Shown one piece after another: positions 6,770 to 15,847 of a stretch of 24,156 nucleotides of DNA. Numbering within the stretch: position 1 is the stretch's first letter; each line of letters opens with the position of its first letter. The stretch covers positions 1 through 24,156 of the forward strand of contig SFQZ01000052.1 in the NCBI GenBank assembly GCA_004562915.1. The letters run 5' to 3'. A program made the translations under genes and the position numbers. The stretch comes from a bacterium. GTDB taxonomy: Bacteria; Bacillota_A; Clostridia; Lachnospirales; Lachnospiraceae. The notes beneath the pieces were generated by a model, which was given only the letters and a program-made list of their open reading frames with translations, had not been told where the DNA came from and did no database searches.

Positions 6770-7444
6770 ATGCCTCCGATATCGGGTGCGTGGGCGGAAG
6801 CTCTGAGCGGAGAGTTTCATAAGCCATATTATAGAAAATTATTTAGGACTGTGGGGGAAGAATACGCTGCACATAAAATATATCCGGCAGGAGATGATAT
6901 TTTCAATGCATTTCATATGACTCCCCTGGAAAAAGTAAAGGTTGTGATTCTGGGTCAGGATCCTTACCATGGAGATGGTCAGGCACATGGATTATGCTTT
7001 TCTGTAAAACCGGATGTGGAGATCCCTCCATCATTGGTGAATATATATAAAGAACTGGAAGATGATCTGGGTTGTTATATTCCGAATAATGGATATCTGG
7101 AGAAATGGGCAAGACAAGGAGTGCTTTTGCTGAATACCGTGCTTACCGTGCGTGCGCATCAGGCCAATTCTCATCGCGGAATTGGCTGGGAAGAGTTCAC
7201 AGATGCTGCAATCCAAGTCCTTGCGAAGCAGGACAGACCGATGGTTTTCATCCTTTGGGGACGACCGGCACAGATGAAAAAGTCTATGCTCAATCCTGAA
7301 AGGCATCTGATCCTGGAAGCGCCCCATCCAAGCCCGCTCTCGGCATACAGAGGTTTTTTTGGGAGCAGACCTTTCAGTAAGACCAATGAATATCTGATCA
7401 GCAATGGTCTTGAGCCAATTGACTGGCAGATTGAGAATCGTTAA
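6770..7444 (+). CDS. ung: Uracil-DNA glycosylase, family 1
   Basis: Removes uracil from DNA to start base-excision repair. The 224-residue length is normal. The water-activating motif GQDPYHGDGQAHGL has catalytic Asp64. The uracil-binding strand LLLNTVLTV and the DNA-intercalation loop HPSPLSAYRGFFG with His186 are all intact, and the Asp and His positions match the E. coli enzyme closely. It lies between hisF (23 bases) and the flippase gene (15 bases) in one apparent operon. The grouping suggests shared transcription more than shared function. No odd features are seen. Confidence 0.97.
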   Translation: MPPISGAWAEALSGEFHKPYYRKLFRTVGEEYAAHKIYPAGDDIFNAFHMTPLEKVKVVILGQDPYHGDGQAHGLCFSVKPDVEIPPSLVNIYKELEDDLGCYIPNNGYLEKWARQGVLLLNTVLTVRAHQANSHRGIGWEEFTDAAIQVLAKQDRPMVFILWGRPAQMKKSMLNPERHLILEAPHPSPLSAYRGFFGSRPFSKTNEYLISNGLEPIDWQIENR

Positions 7445-7459
7445 AAGGCAGGAAATGTA

Positions 7460-9088
7460 ATGGGTAATGAAAAAAGTAATGGATTAGTAAAAAATGCCTC
7501 ATTTTTAATGATGGCAACTTTGATATCGAGAATCATCGGACTTCTTTATAAAAGTCCTCTGAGTACGGTTGTCGGTAATGTGGGAATGGGATACTATGGA
7601 TATGCCAGCAATGTATATGTAATTCTTCTTCTTATTTCTTCTTACAGTATACCGATGGCAGTATCGAAGGTAGTTTCGGAACGTCTCGCACTCAGGCAAT
7701 ACAGAAATGCGCAGAAAGTATTTCATGGTGCTCTGATTTATGCTGTGGTAGTGGGAGGAGCGGCAGCTTTTGTTGCATTTTTCCTCGGAAAATATCTTCT
7801 TCCGGTAAATCAGCAGGAAGCTTTGTTAGCACTGCGTATGCTGGCACCTACGATTTTCCTGTCGGCTATTCTTGGTGTCCTGAGAGGTTTTTTTCAGGCA
7901 CACAACACTATGCTTCCCACTTCTATTTCTCAGATTATTGAACAGATTGCCAATGCAATCGTCAGTGTGGGAGCTGCGTGGTTGTTGATTAAAAGCTTTG
8001 GAAAAGATGAAACCTCCAGTGCGATCTACGGAGCGGCAGGCGGCACCCTGGGAACCGGTGCGGGAGTACTGGCAGGTCTGCTTTTCATGTTGTTAGTATA
8101 TGCAATCAACAGAAATCATATCCGCAGGCAAGTAGAACATGATCATCATACTCATGAAGAAAGTATGATGGGTGTCCTGAAAATTATCTTTCTGATGGTT
8201 ACCCCTATTATTTTCAATACTTTTGTCTATAATGCCAGCGGTTATCTGGATTCAAAAATCTTTTCTGATATTCTGGCATTCAAAGGAATCAGTGATGAAA
8301 TTGTCAGCGGTCAGTGGGGAGAATACAGTAACTATTATATTTCTATGATTAATATTCCGCTGGCACTTTCCAGTGCCACATCTTCTGCCATGATGCCGGA
8401 GATCGCCAGTCTGTATATAACGAAAAACTATGACAAAGCCAATAGTAAAATTAATGAAGGGGTACAGCTTACCATGTTTCTTTGTATCCCGGCAGCAGTA
8501 GGGCTTGCAGTTCTGGCCTTCCCGATTATGAAGCTTTTGTTCCCAAAGAGCAGTGATCTTTCAGGAATTCTTCTTGCAGCAGGATCTGTGACAGTGATTT
8601 TCTCAGCTCTTTCAACTATTACCAATGGGGTACTGCAGGCGATTGGACAGGCAAAGCTTCCTCTTAGAAACTCTGCGATTTCTTTGGGACTGAATCTTGT
8701 GACGGTTGCATTGTGTTCTTTCTTTTTCCCGTCAATGGGAGTATTTTCTGTATTACTGGCGAGCCTGGTATTTGCAGTATGTATGTGTATCCTGAATGCG
8801 ATGTCTCTGAAAAAGTTCCTGGGACATAAGAATGATTTTGTCAATGGTTATGGAAAACCATTGGTTGCTTCCGCAGGAATGGGTGTGGTTGCCTGGATCA
8901 CATATTATGGGCTGCACCTGCTGATTCCGGTGCGTATCATTTGTCTTGGAGTGGCGGTTGTGCTGGCAGTGTTGGTTTATATGATTCTTTATGTGATCGT
9001 GACGAAGACGACTGCAGAACAGCTCAGAAAATTCCCAATGGGTAATTATATGGTGAAAGTGCTTCGAAAGCTGCATGTACTTCATTGA
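7460..9088 (+). CDS. SpoVB/MurJ-like polysaccharide flippase of the MVF/MOP superfamily
   Basis: A 542-residue membrane protein with about fourteen hydrophobic segments. Its N-terminal pattern (NASFLMMATLISRIIGLLYKSPL) and the GMGYYGYA and GFFQAHNTMLPTSISQIIEQ blocks fit the SpoVB/YabM branch of the oligosaccharidyl-lipid flippase family. Members move lipid-linked cell-wall or polysaccharide precursors across the membrane; SpoVB acts in spore cortex formation. The specific substrate cannot be read from sequence. Basic loops such as NRNHIRRQVEHDHHTH (about 215-230) would face the cytoplasm. It has a weak ribosome site (GGCAGGA) and starts 15 bases after ung. MurJ proper is the main alternative. 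Confidence 0.85.
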   Translation: MGNEKSNGLVKNASFLMMATLISRIIGLLYKSPLSTVVGNVGMGYYGYASNVYVILLLISSYSIPMAVSKVVSERLALRQYRNAQKVFHGALIYAVVVGGAAAFVAFFLGKYLLPVNQQEALLALRMLAPTIFLSAILGVLRGFFQAHNTMLPTSISQIIEQIANAIVSVGAAWLLIKSFGKDETSSAIYGAAGGTLGTGAGVLAGLLFMLLVYAINRNHIRRQVEHDHHTHEESMMGVLKIIFLMVTPIIFNTFVYNASGYLDSKIFSDILAFKGISDEIVSGQWGEYSNYYISMINIPLALSSATSSAMMPEIASLYITKNYDKANSKINEGVQLTMFLCIPAAVGLAVLAFPIMKLLFPKSSDLSGILLAAGSVTVIFSALSTITNGVLQAIGQAKLPLRNSAISLGLNLVTVALCSFFFPSMGVFSVLLASLVFAVCMCILNAMSLKKFLGHKNDFVNGYGKPLVASAGMGVVAWITYYGLHLLIPVRIICLGVAVVLAVLVYMILYVIVTKTTAEQLRKFPMGNYMVKVLRKLHVLH

Positions 9089-9107
9089 ATAATAAGTGGT
9101 GAGTAAA

Positions 9108-9584
9108 ATGGATAGGAAATATAAAAAGGCTTTGGACTCACAGACAGAACAGACCTATCTGATGCGTCCGCGTTATCTGAATGGTTATGGAAATCTGTTC
9201 GGGGGTCAGTTGATGAGCTGGATTGATGAGATTGCCAGTATAGTGGCTATGCGTCATAGTGAATCGGATATTACTACTGCAGCAATAGACAATCTGAACT
9301 TCAAACAGGGCGCAACGATTAACGATGTGATTGTCTTACGGGGAAAAATTACTTATGTAGGACGGACTTCGATGGAAGTGAGGGTGGACACCTATGTGGA
9401 GAGCCGTCATGGAATCCGTAAAGTAATTAATCGCGCTTACGTGGTTATGGTAGCTGTAGATGAAAATCATCATCCGGTTGAAGTACCGGGACTTCTCGTA
9501 GAAACGGAAAGTGAAAAAGCCGAATGGGAAGGCGGAGAAAAGAGATATAAACTACGTAAGCAGAGAAGAGTGGAAGGATTCTAA
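9108..9584 (+). CDS. Acyl-CoA thioester hydrolase, hotdog fold (YciA/YkhA-like)
   Basis: A 158-residue single hotdog-fold thioesterase that would split acyl-CoA to free acid and CoA in the cytoplasm. The family signature is clear: NLFGGQLMSWIDEIASIVA (residues 29-47) with Asn29 and Asp40 as candidate catalytic residues, preceded by MRPRYLNGYG. The central strands GKITYVGRTSMEVRVDTYVE and RAYVVMVAVDE are also seen. ATG 9108 is preferred to GTG 9096 because a GTGGTGAG-like ribosome site sits just upstream of the ATG and overlaps the GTG. It is the last gene of the hisH-hisF-ung-flippase unit, 19 bases after the flippase. Substrate range is unknown. The C-terminus is Lys/Arg rich. Confidence 0.9.
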   Translation: MDRKYKKALDSQTEQTYLMRPRYLNGYGNLFGGQLMSWIDEIASIVAMRHSESDITTAAIDNLNFKQGATINDVIVLRGKITYVGRTSMEVRVDTYVESRHGIRKVINRAYVVMVAVDENHHPVEVPGLLVETESEKAEWEGGEKRYKLRKQRRVEGF

Positions 9585-9591
9585 AGAATAT

Positions 9592-9631
9592 GGTGCCGCT
9601 TAATCATTGATTTAGATGATTTTGCGACACC
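9592..9631. terminator. Bidirectional hairpin between convergent genes
   Basis: GGTGCCGC (9592-9599) and AATCAT (9602-9607) pair with ATGATT (9616-9621) and GCGACACC (9624-9631), with one C-A mismatch and a small internal loop. It lies between the stops of two convergent genes. No strong T run follows on either strand, so efficiency is uncertain. Confidence 0.45.
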
Positions 9632-9663
9632 CTTTGTCAATTCTTGTAAAACAAAATGTGATG

Positions 9664-12600
9664 TTACATATTCTTCATGGCTGTTGAAAGCATCAATTTG
9701 ATTCGGTTCAGCTGGTTTACTTCGGAGGCACCGGGATCGTAGTCAATAGCCACGATATTGGCATCCGGATGAGTTCTGCGGATTGCCTTGATTACCCCTT
9801 TTCCTACGATATGGTTCGGCAGGCAGGCAAATGGCTGAGTACAAACAATGTTTTTTGTTCCTCCGTGAATCAGCTCCATCATTTCTCCTGTCAGGAACCA
9901 GCCTTCACCGGTCTGGTTACCCATGGAAACAATGGGTGCTGCCATTTTTGCCAGATCTTCAATTTTTGCAGGCGGATCAAAATGGCGGCTCTTTTTAAAT
10001 TCTTCGGTTGCAGCTCTTCTCAGCCAGTTGATTGCGGCGATGCCGGCATTGCCTGTGATCGCAGAGGTTTTCTTGAAACCAAGCTTTTCATGCTTAAAGT
10101 TCTGGTTGTAGAAGCAGTAGCACATAAAGTCGATCAGATCAGGTACCACAGCTTCTGCACCTTCTTTTTCCAGAAGTTCTGCCAGATAGTTATTGGCAGC
10201 AGGAAGGAATTTTACCAGGATTTCACCTACGATACCAACTCTTGGCTTTTTCATATCTTCATGAATCGGCAGATGATCGAAATCACGGATCATGGTACGG
10301 CAGATCTGTTTGAAACGGGTATGACTTACATGTTTGCCGGACACAAAATCGATACAAATCTTTTCCCATTTTCTATGTAAACGGTTTGCAGAACCTTTCT
10401 TTATCTCGTAAGGACGCATACGATAGAGACATTTCATCAGAATATCGCCGAAAATACAGCCATAAGCCAGGCGAACAGCAAGACCCGGTGTGATCTTAAA
10501 GCCTGGGTTGCTTTCCAGACCGCTCAGATTAATGGAGATAACAGGTATATGCCCTATGCCGGCTTTACTGAGAGCGCGACGGATAAATCCGATATAGTTG
10601 GATGCACGGCAGCCGCCACCTGTCTGGGACATGATGATGGCGACTCTGTTCAGATCGTATTTTCCGGAAAGGAGAGCCTGCATGATCTGTCCTACAACCA
10701 TCAGAGAAGGATAGCATGCATCGTTATTTACATATTTGAGTCCTACGTCGACCGCTTCTTTATTATCGTTCGGAAGAACTTCCAGATTGTAACCGCTTGC
10801 ATTGAATCCTGCCTGCAGAATATTAAAATGGATCGGTGACATCTGCGGGCAGAGAATTGTGTAATTCTTACGCATTTCCTCGGTAAAAGATACTTTTTCA
10901 ATTGAGGACGGATGAATTGTACGTTTTTCTTTCATTTTTTCTCTGGTGCGGATAGCGGCAATCAGAGAACGCACACGGATTCTGGCAGCTCCCAGATTGT
11001 TTACCTCATCAATTTTCAGACAGGTATAGATTTTACCGCTGTCTGACAGAATTTCCTGAACTTCATCGGTTGTAACAGCATCCAGACCGCAGCCGAAAGA
11101 GTTTAACTGGATCAGATCCAGATCCTCTCTTTCTTTTACAAAGTTCGCAGCAGCATACAATCGGGTATGATACATCCACTGGTCATTGACACGAAGTGGC
11201 CGCTCCAGAGGTGCCAGATGGGAGACCGCATCTTCAGTCAGTACGGCGATTCCATAGGAGTTGATCATCTCCGGAATCCCATGGTGGATTTCCGGGTCAA
11301 TATGGTAGGGACGGCCGGCAAGGACGATACCTCTTCTTCCAGTCTCTTCCATATACTTGAGAGTTTCTTCTCCTTTGCGGCGGATATCATTTCTCATGTG
11401 TTCCATTTCGACCCAGGCAGCATGAGCAGCAGCAGCGACTTCTTCTTTCGGGATATCGGAAAATTCTTCAATCAGTCGGCTGGTGGCTGTCTCCTCACTG
11501 GTGAGTGCCAGGAACGGATTTTTAAATGTGATGGACGGATCATTCAGTTCGTCCACATTATTTTTTATGTTTTCCGCATAGGAAGTAACGATCGGGCAGT
11601 TGTAATGGTTCACTGCATCGGGGAATTCCGTACGCTCATAAGGAATACAGGGATAAAAAATGAATTTGATCCCCTGTTTTAACAGCCAGGTCACATGACC
11701 GTGTGCCAGTTTGGCCGGATAACATTCGGACTCACTGGGGATGGATTCGATACCCAGTTCATAGATTTTCCGGGTAGAAGTCGGGGAGAGTACCACCTGA
11801 TACTTCAGCTTTGTAAAGAACGTAAACCAGAACGGATAGTTCTCGAACATATTCAGTACTCGGGGAATACCTACTTGTCCACGGACAGCCTCATCAGCTT
11901 CCAAAGGAGTGTAACCAAATATCTTTTTATATTTATAATCAAACAAATTCGGAATGTTGTCTTTATTTTTCTGCTTTCCGATACCGCGTTCACAACGGTT
12001 TCCACTGATATACTGGCGGCCGCCGGAGAAACGGTTGATGGTCAGACGGCAGGAGTTGGTACATCCCTTGCAGTTTGCCATGCTGGTGGTGTATTTCAGT
12101 TCGTTAATTTTTTCAATGGGGAGCATGGTTGTTTCTTTTCCGTCTTCATAACGCTCTCTGGCAATCAAAGCTGCCCCGAAGGCTCCCATGATACCTGCGA
12201 TATCCGGTCGGATCGCTTCACAGTTGGCGATTCTTTCAAAGCTTCGGAGTACGGCGTCATTATAGAAAGTACCGCCCTGAACAACGATCTGTTTTCCGAG
12301 TTCGGAAGCGTCGGAAACCTTAATAACCTTGTACAGTGCATTTTTAATAACGGAATAAGCCAGACCGGCAGAAATATCGGCAACAGATGCACCCTCTTTC
12401 TGGGCCTGTTTTACCTTGGAATTCATAAATACGGTGCATCGGGTACCCAGATCAATCGGATTTTCAGCAAATAATGCAGCTTTAGCAAAATCCTGTACGC
12501 TGTAATTCAGGGATTTAGCAAAAGTTTCAATGAAAGAACCGCAGCCGGAGGAGCAGGCTTCGTTCAGCTGAACACTGTCAACGGTGTGATTCTTGATTTT

Positions 12601-13914
12601 GATACATTTCATATCCTGGCCGCCGATGTCAAGAATGCAGTCTACATCAGGATTGAAAAATGCAGCTGCATAATAATGAGAAACGGTCTCAACCTCTCCC
12701 TCATCCAGAAGAAGAGCGGCTTTGATCAGCGCCTCACCGTACCCGGTGGAACAGGAGTAGGCGATACGTGCGGTATCAGGAAGTTTGCTGTAAATATCCT
12801 GTATGGCACGGATCGTTGTAGCCAGAGGACTCCCGTTGTTGTTGCTGTAAAAAGAATATAAAAGAGAACCGTCTTCTCCCACGAGAGCAGCCTTTGTGGT
12901 TGTAGAACCGGCATCAATACCCAGGAAACAGTTTCCTTCGTAAGTATCCAGATCAGCAGTTGCCACATTATATTGACTCTGTCTTTCATTGAAAGCATCA
13001 TAGTCATCCTGAGAAGCGAAGAGGGGCTCCATACGGGCAACCTCAAACTCCAGTTTGACAGAATTGGTCAGTCTGTCTTTCATCTCAGTCAGTGAAACTG
13101 TAACGTCTTCTTTTGCATTCAATGCAGAACCGATTGCAGCAAAAAGGTGAGAATTTTCAGGAACAATCGTGTGTTCCTCGTCGAGTTTTAAAGTACGGAT
13201 AAAAGCCTGCTTCAATTCAGAAAGAAAATGAAGAGGTCCTCCAAGAAATGCAATGTGACCGCGAATCGGTTTTCCGCAGGCAAGTCCACTTATGGTCTGA
13301 TTGACAACAGCCTGGAAAATGGAGGCTGAAAGGTCTTCTTTTGTTGCGCCTTCATTGATCAGAGGCTGAATATCTGATTTGGCAAATACACCGCAGCGAG
13401 CTGCGATCGGATACAGTGCTTTGTAGTTTTTGGCGTATTCATTTAATCCGGCAGCATCTGTCTGAAGAAGTGAAGCCATCTGGTCGATAAAAGAACCGGT
13501 ACCACCGGCGCAGATGCCGTTCATTCGCTGTTCGATGTTACCCCCTTCAAAATAAATAATTTTTGCATCCTCACCGCCAAGCTCGATGGCCACATCTGTC
13601 TGTGGGGCAAATTCCTGAAGAGAGGAAGATACGGCAATAACCTCCTGAACAAAGGGTACCTCCAGATGATTGGCAAGCGCCAACCCGCCGGAACCGGTGA
13701 TCACGGGATGAACGGTCAGCTCACCCAGCTGTTTTTCTGCTTTTCCGAGAAGATCCGCCAGGGTTTCCTGAATATTGGCAAAATGACGCTCATAATCAGC
13801 AAAAAGAAGCTCATGGGCTTCATTTAAGATTGCAATCTTAACCGTTGTGGAACCGATATCGATCCCCAATGTATATGTATGATTTGTGTTTCCTGCAGCA
13901 GTAATAACTGCCAC
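9664..13914 (-). CDS. Giant fused acyl-CoA dehydratase-type activase: two ASKHA domains plus DUF2229/HgdB-like half
   Basis: The proteins of this family drive ATP-powered electron transfer to a low-potential iron-sulfur partner, as in 2-hydroxyacyl-CoA dehydratases and benzoyl-CoA reductases. Residues about 15-265 are one BadF/BcrA-type activator domain (LGIDIGSTTVK; Cys135 in GICAGGTGSF; Cys174 in ARCGVFAKS). Residues about 330-590 are a second (LGIDAGSTTTK; Cys454 in EACSSGCGSF; Cys493 in TRCTVFMNS). Both keep the cysteine pair that in HgdC-type activators binds a shared [4Fe-4S] cluster. A cysteine cluster follows (C615, C618, C622, C641), then the DUF2229 region (about 680-900; ESECYPAKLAHGH) and a dehydratase-like C-terminal half (NSFGCGLDAV, NNDACYPS, TGGGCRASNY, C1358, C1364). 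The substrate is unknown. The GTG at 13914 is fused to the Shine-Dalgarno; ATT at 13905-13903 is better spaced and would give 1,413 residues. Confidence 0.9.
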   Translation of the reverse strand: MAVITAAGNTNHTYTLGIDIGSTTVKIAILNEAHELLFADYERHFANIQETLADLLGKAEKQLGELTVHPVITGSGGLALANHLEVPFVQEVIAVSSSLQEFAPQTDVAIELGGEDAKIIYFEGGNIEQRMNGICAGGTGSFIDQMASLLQTDAAGLNEYAKNYKALYPIAARCGVFAKSDIQPLINEGATKEDLSASIFQAVVNQTISGLACGKPIRGHIAFLGGPLHFLSELKQAFIRTLKLDEEHTIVPENSHLFAAIGSALNAKEDVTVSLTEMKDRLTNSVKLEFEVARMEPLFASQDDYDAFNERQSQYNVATADLDTYEGNCFLGIDAGSTTTKAALVGEDGSLLYSFYSNNNGSPLATTIRAIQDIYSKLPDTARIAYSCSTGYGEALIKAALLLDEGEVETVSHYYAAAFFNPDVDCILDIGGQDMKCIKIKNHTVDSVQLNEACSSGCGSFIETFAKSLNYSVQDFAKAALFAENPIDLGTRCTVFMNSKVKQAQKEGASVADISAGLAYSVIKNALYKVIKVSDASELGKQIVVQGGTFYNDAVLRSFERIANCEAIRPDIAGIMGAFGAALIARERYEDGKETTMLPIEKINELKYTTSMANCKGCTNSCRLTINRFSGGRQYISGNRCERGIGKQKNKDNIPNLFDYKYKKIFGYTPLEADEAVRGQVGIPRVLNMFENYPFWFTFFTKLKYQVVLSPTSTRKIYELGIESIPSESECYPAKLAHGHVTWLLKQGIKFIFYPCIPYERTEFPDAVNHYNCPIVTSYAENIKNNVDELNDPSITFKNPFLALTSEETATSRLIEEFSDIPKEEVAAAAHAAWVEMEHMRNDIRRKGEETLKYMEETGRRGIVLAGRPYHIDPEIHHGIPEMINSYGIAVLTEDAVSHLAPLERPLRVNDQWMYHTRLYAAANFVKEREDLDLIQLNSFGCGLDAVTTDEVQEILSDSGKIYTCLKIDEVNNLGAARIRVRSLIAAIRTREKMKEKRTIHPSSIEKVSFTEEMRKNYTILCPQMSPIHFNILQAGFNASGYNLEVLPNDNKEAVDVGLKYVNNDACYPSLMVVGQIMQALLSGKYDLNRVAIIMSQTGGGCRASNYIGFIRRALSKAGIGHIPVISINLSGLESNPGFKITPGLAVRLAYGCIFGDILMKCLYRMRPYEIKKGSANRLHRKWEKICIDFVSGKHVSHTRFKQICRTMIRDFDHLPIHEDMKKPRVGIVGEILVKFLPAANNYLAELLEKEGAEAVVPDLIDFMCYCFYNQNFKHEKLGFKKTSAITGNAGIAAINWLRRAATEEFKKSRHFDPPAKIEDLAKMAAPIVSMGNQTGEGWFLTGEMMELIHGGTKNIVCTQPFACLPNHIVGKGVIKAIRRTHPDANIVAIDYDPGASEVNQLNRIKLMLSTAMKNM

Positions 13915-13996
13915 CTCCTTTACTAAAAATAAATATCTCTTATGAGTAACAGTACACTATAAAAATAAGAAGTTCCCGGTAACCCCGGTCGTTTCG

Positions 13997-14025
13997 ATTA
14001 TACGACAATTGCTGACAGATGGCAA
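13997..14025 (-). promoter_or_regulatory. Promoter for the fused activase gene
   Basis: Read on the minus strand: TTGCCA (14025-14020), a 17-base spacer and a perfect TATAAT (14002-13997). Transcription would start near 13990, giving a leader of about 75 bases. A direct repeat ACCGGG-N3-ACCGGG (13989-13975 on the minus strand) lies right at that start point and could be an operator. Confidence 0.7.
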
Positions 14026-14089
14026 TGTTGAAAAAATAGATTATTTCGTAAAAAAAATAAAATAATTATGAAATATCCCCTTATTTCTA

Positions 14090-14118
14090 TTGAAAAAGAT
14101 TTTTTGAAACGATATACT
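14090..14118 (+). promoter_or_regulatory. Promoter for tgt
   Basis: TTGAAA (14090-14095), a 17-base spacer and TATACT (14113-14118), 55 bases before the tgt ATG. It is divergent from the activase promoter, with about 65 bases between the two -35 boxes. Confidence 0.65.
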
Positions 14119-14172
14119 ATTGTTCATGTGTAAAAATTGATTTAGATATCAAAGCAAAAGAAAGGTGTTCAG

Positions 14173-15312
14173 ATGTATAAAATTATTGCAAGAGATGGGA
14201 GAGCGAAGCGTGCGGAATTTCAAACGGTTCACGGCACGATTCAGACTCCGGTATTTATGAATGTGGGAACTGTGGCGGCTATAAAGGGGGCGGTGGCAAC
14301 TACAGATCTTCATGAGATAAAAACGCAGGTGGAATTATCCAATACGTATCATCTTCACGTACGTCCGGGTGATCAGCTGATTAAAAAAATGGGTGGACTT
14401 CATAAGTTTATGAACTGGGATCGTCCGATTCTGACAGATTCCGGAGGGTTTCAGGTGTTTTCTCTGGCAAAACTCAGAAAAATCAAAGAAGAGGGTGTAT
14501 ATTTTAACTCTCATATTGACGGAAGAAAAATCTTTATGGGTCCGGAGGAGAGTATGCAGATTCAGTCCAATCTTGCTTCTACCATTGCCATGGCTTTTGA
14601 TGAATGTCCTTCCAGTGTGGCGGAGAGAAGCTATGTGGAGCAGTCGGTGGCGAGAACCACCCGCTGGCTTGCACGATGCAAGACAGAAATGGCAAGACTG
14701 AACAGTCTGGAAGATACGATCAATAAAAATCAACTTCTGTTTGGTATCAACCAGGGTGCGATTTTTGATGATATCCGAATTGACCATGCTAAAGCCATCA
14801 GTGAGATGGATCTGGATGGATATGCCATAGGAGGACTTGCGGTAGGAGAATCTCATGAGGAGATGTACCATATTCTGGATGAGACGGTACCTTACCTGCC
14901 GCTTGAAAAACCGACCTATCTGATGGGAGTAGGTACACCGGCCAATATTTTGGAAGCGGTAGATCGGGGAGTGGATTTTTTTGACTGTGTATACCCCAGC
15001 AGAAACGGCCGTCATGGACACGTATATACGAATCAGGGTAAGAGAAATCTGTTTAATGCAAAATATGAGATGGATGACCGACCGATTGAGGAAGGATGTC
15101 AGTGTCCTGCCTGTCGTCATTACAGCAGAGCCTATATCCGTCATTTGCTGAAAGCAAAAGAAATGCTGGGTATGCGTCTTTGCGTTCTTCATAATCTGTA
15201 CTTTTATAATACCATGATGGAAGAGATTCGGGAAGCCATTGAACAGGGCAGATATCAGGAATATAAGCACAGGAAACTGGAAGGTTTTCTGGAAAATGAT
15301 AAAAAAATATGA
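14173..15312 (+). CDS. tgt: tRNA-guanine transglycosylase
   Basis: Exchanges the wobble guanine of GUN-anticodon tRNAs for the queuosine precursor preQ1. The 379-residue length fits the bacterial enzyme. Catalytic acids are Asp89 (LTDSGGFQVFS) and the nucleophile Asp271 (FFDCVYPSRNGRHG). The substrate loop GGLAVGES is present. The zinc site is complete: Cys309, Cys311, Cys314 (CQCPAC) and His340 (LHNLYFY). An AAAGGTG ribosome site precedes the ATG. It is followed by yajC, the common tgt-yajC order. A promoter candidate in the gap suggests yajC can also be transcribed separately. No queuosine synthesis genes (queCDEF) are nearby. Confidence 0.98.
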   Translation: MYKIIARDGRAKRAEFQTVHGTIQTPVFMNVGTVAAIKGAVATTDLHEIKTQVELSNTYHLHVRPGDQLIKKMGGLHKFMNWDRPILTDSGGFQVFSLAKLRKIKEEGVYFNSHIDGRKIFMGPEESMQIQSNLASTIAMAFDECPSSVAERSYVEQSVARTTRWLARCKTEMARLNSLEDTINKNQLLFGINQGAIFDDIRIDHAKAISEMDLDGYAIGGLAVGESHEEMYHILDETVPYLPLEKPTYLMGVGTPANILEAVDRGVDFFDCVYPSRNGRHGHVYTNQGKRNLFNAKYEMDDRPIEEGCQCPACRHYSRAYIRHLLKAKEMLGMRLCVLHNLYFYNTMMEEIREAIEQGRYQEYKHRKLEGFLENDKKI

Positions 15313-15338
15313 TTGTTTGATGAATTTTGAAAAAAACC

Positions 15339-15367
15339 TTGCAGTATGCGTTGTTTTTGTATATTAT
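15339..15367 (+). promoter_or_regulatory. Promoter for yajC
   Basis: TTGCAG (15339-15344), a 17-base spacer and TATTAT (15362-15367), about 48 bases before the yajC ATG, in the 102-base gap after tgt. Confidence 0.55.
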
Positions 15368-15414
15368 TATAACAGTGTCCAAAAGGACAAAACGATATTC
15401 AGGAGGAATGATAA

Positions 15415-15735
15415 ATGTCAGTAGTGATGACGGCTGAAGCAGCGGCAGGTGCCGGCAGCATGATTACCATGGTAATCTGGATGGTTGTACTTTTCGGTTT
15501 GATGTATTTCCTGATGATCCGTCCGCAGAAGAAAGAGCAGAAGAGAGTTGCTGCCATGCTTTCTGATATGGAAGTTGGTGATGCGGTAGTGACCACAGGA
15601 GGTTTTTACGGTGTTGTTATCGATATCACAGATGAAGATGTGATTGTTGAGTTTGGTAATAACAAAAACTGTAGAATTCCTATGAGAAAAGCAGCGATCG
15701 CTGAAGTGGAAAAAGCAGCAGATGCAAATGCATAA
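15415..15735 (+). CDS. yajC: Sec translocon accessory subunit YajC
   Basis: A 106-residue small membrane protein that associates with SecDF in protein export. A short Ala/Gly-rich lead is followed by one membrane helix (about residues 16-35, ITMVIWMVVLFGLMYF) and the diagnostic MIRPQKKEQKR. The soluble beta domain follows (VGDAVVTTGGFYGVV, DEDVIVEFGNN, CRIPMRKAAIAEV). AGGAGG lies upstream of the ATG. The tgt-yajC pairing agrees with the call. secDF is not in the window. A clear terminator follows the gene. Confidence 0.96.
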   Translation: MSVVMTAEAAAGAGSMITMVIWMVVLFGLMYFLMIRPQKKEQKRVAAMLSDMEVGDAVVTTGGFYGVVIDITDEDVIVEFGNNKNCRIPMRKAAIAEVEKAADANA

Positions 15736-15741
15736 GAAAAG

Positions 15742-15775
15742 AAAAGCTGTCGCATACTAATGCGATGGCTTTTTT
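15742..15775 (+). terminator. Terminator after yajC
   Basis: AAAAGCTGTCGCAT pairs with ATGCGATGGCTTTT (with G-U pairs) around a short loop and ends in six Ts. It closes the tgt-yajC unit six bases after the stop. Confidence 0.85.
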
Positions 15776-15847
15776 GTCGTAATAATAATTCAAGTGCGCT
15801 CTGGCGTTACTTATTTCTTGTAAAAGATTTTTTGGTGAGGAAAAAAT

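Noticed and set aside
11695..12474. 259-residue plus-strand frame inside the fused activase, and similar ones nearby
   Set aside because: It is antisense to conserved cysteine motifs of the activase and has no start signals.
14335..15270. 311-residue minus-strand frame inside tgt
   Set aside because: It mirrors tgt codons. All Tgt catalytic and zinc residues are on the plus strand.
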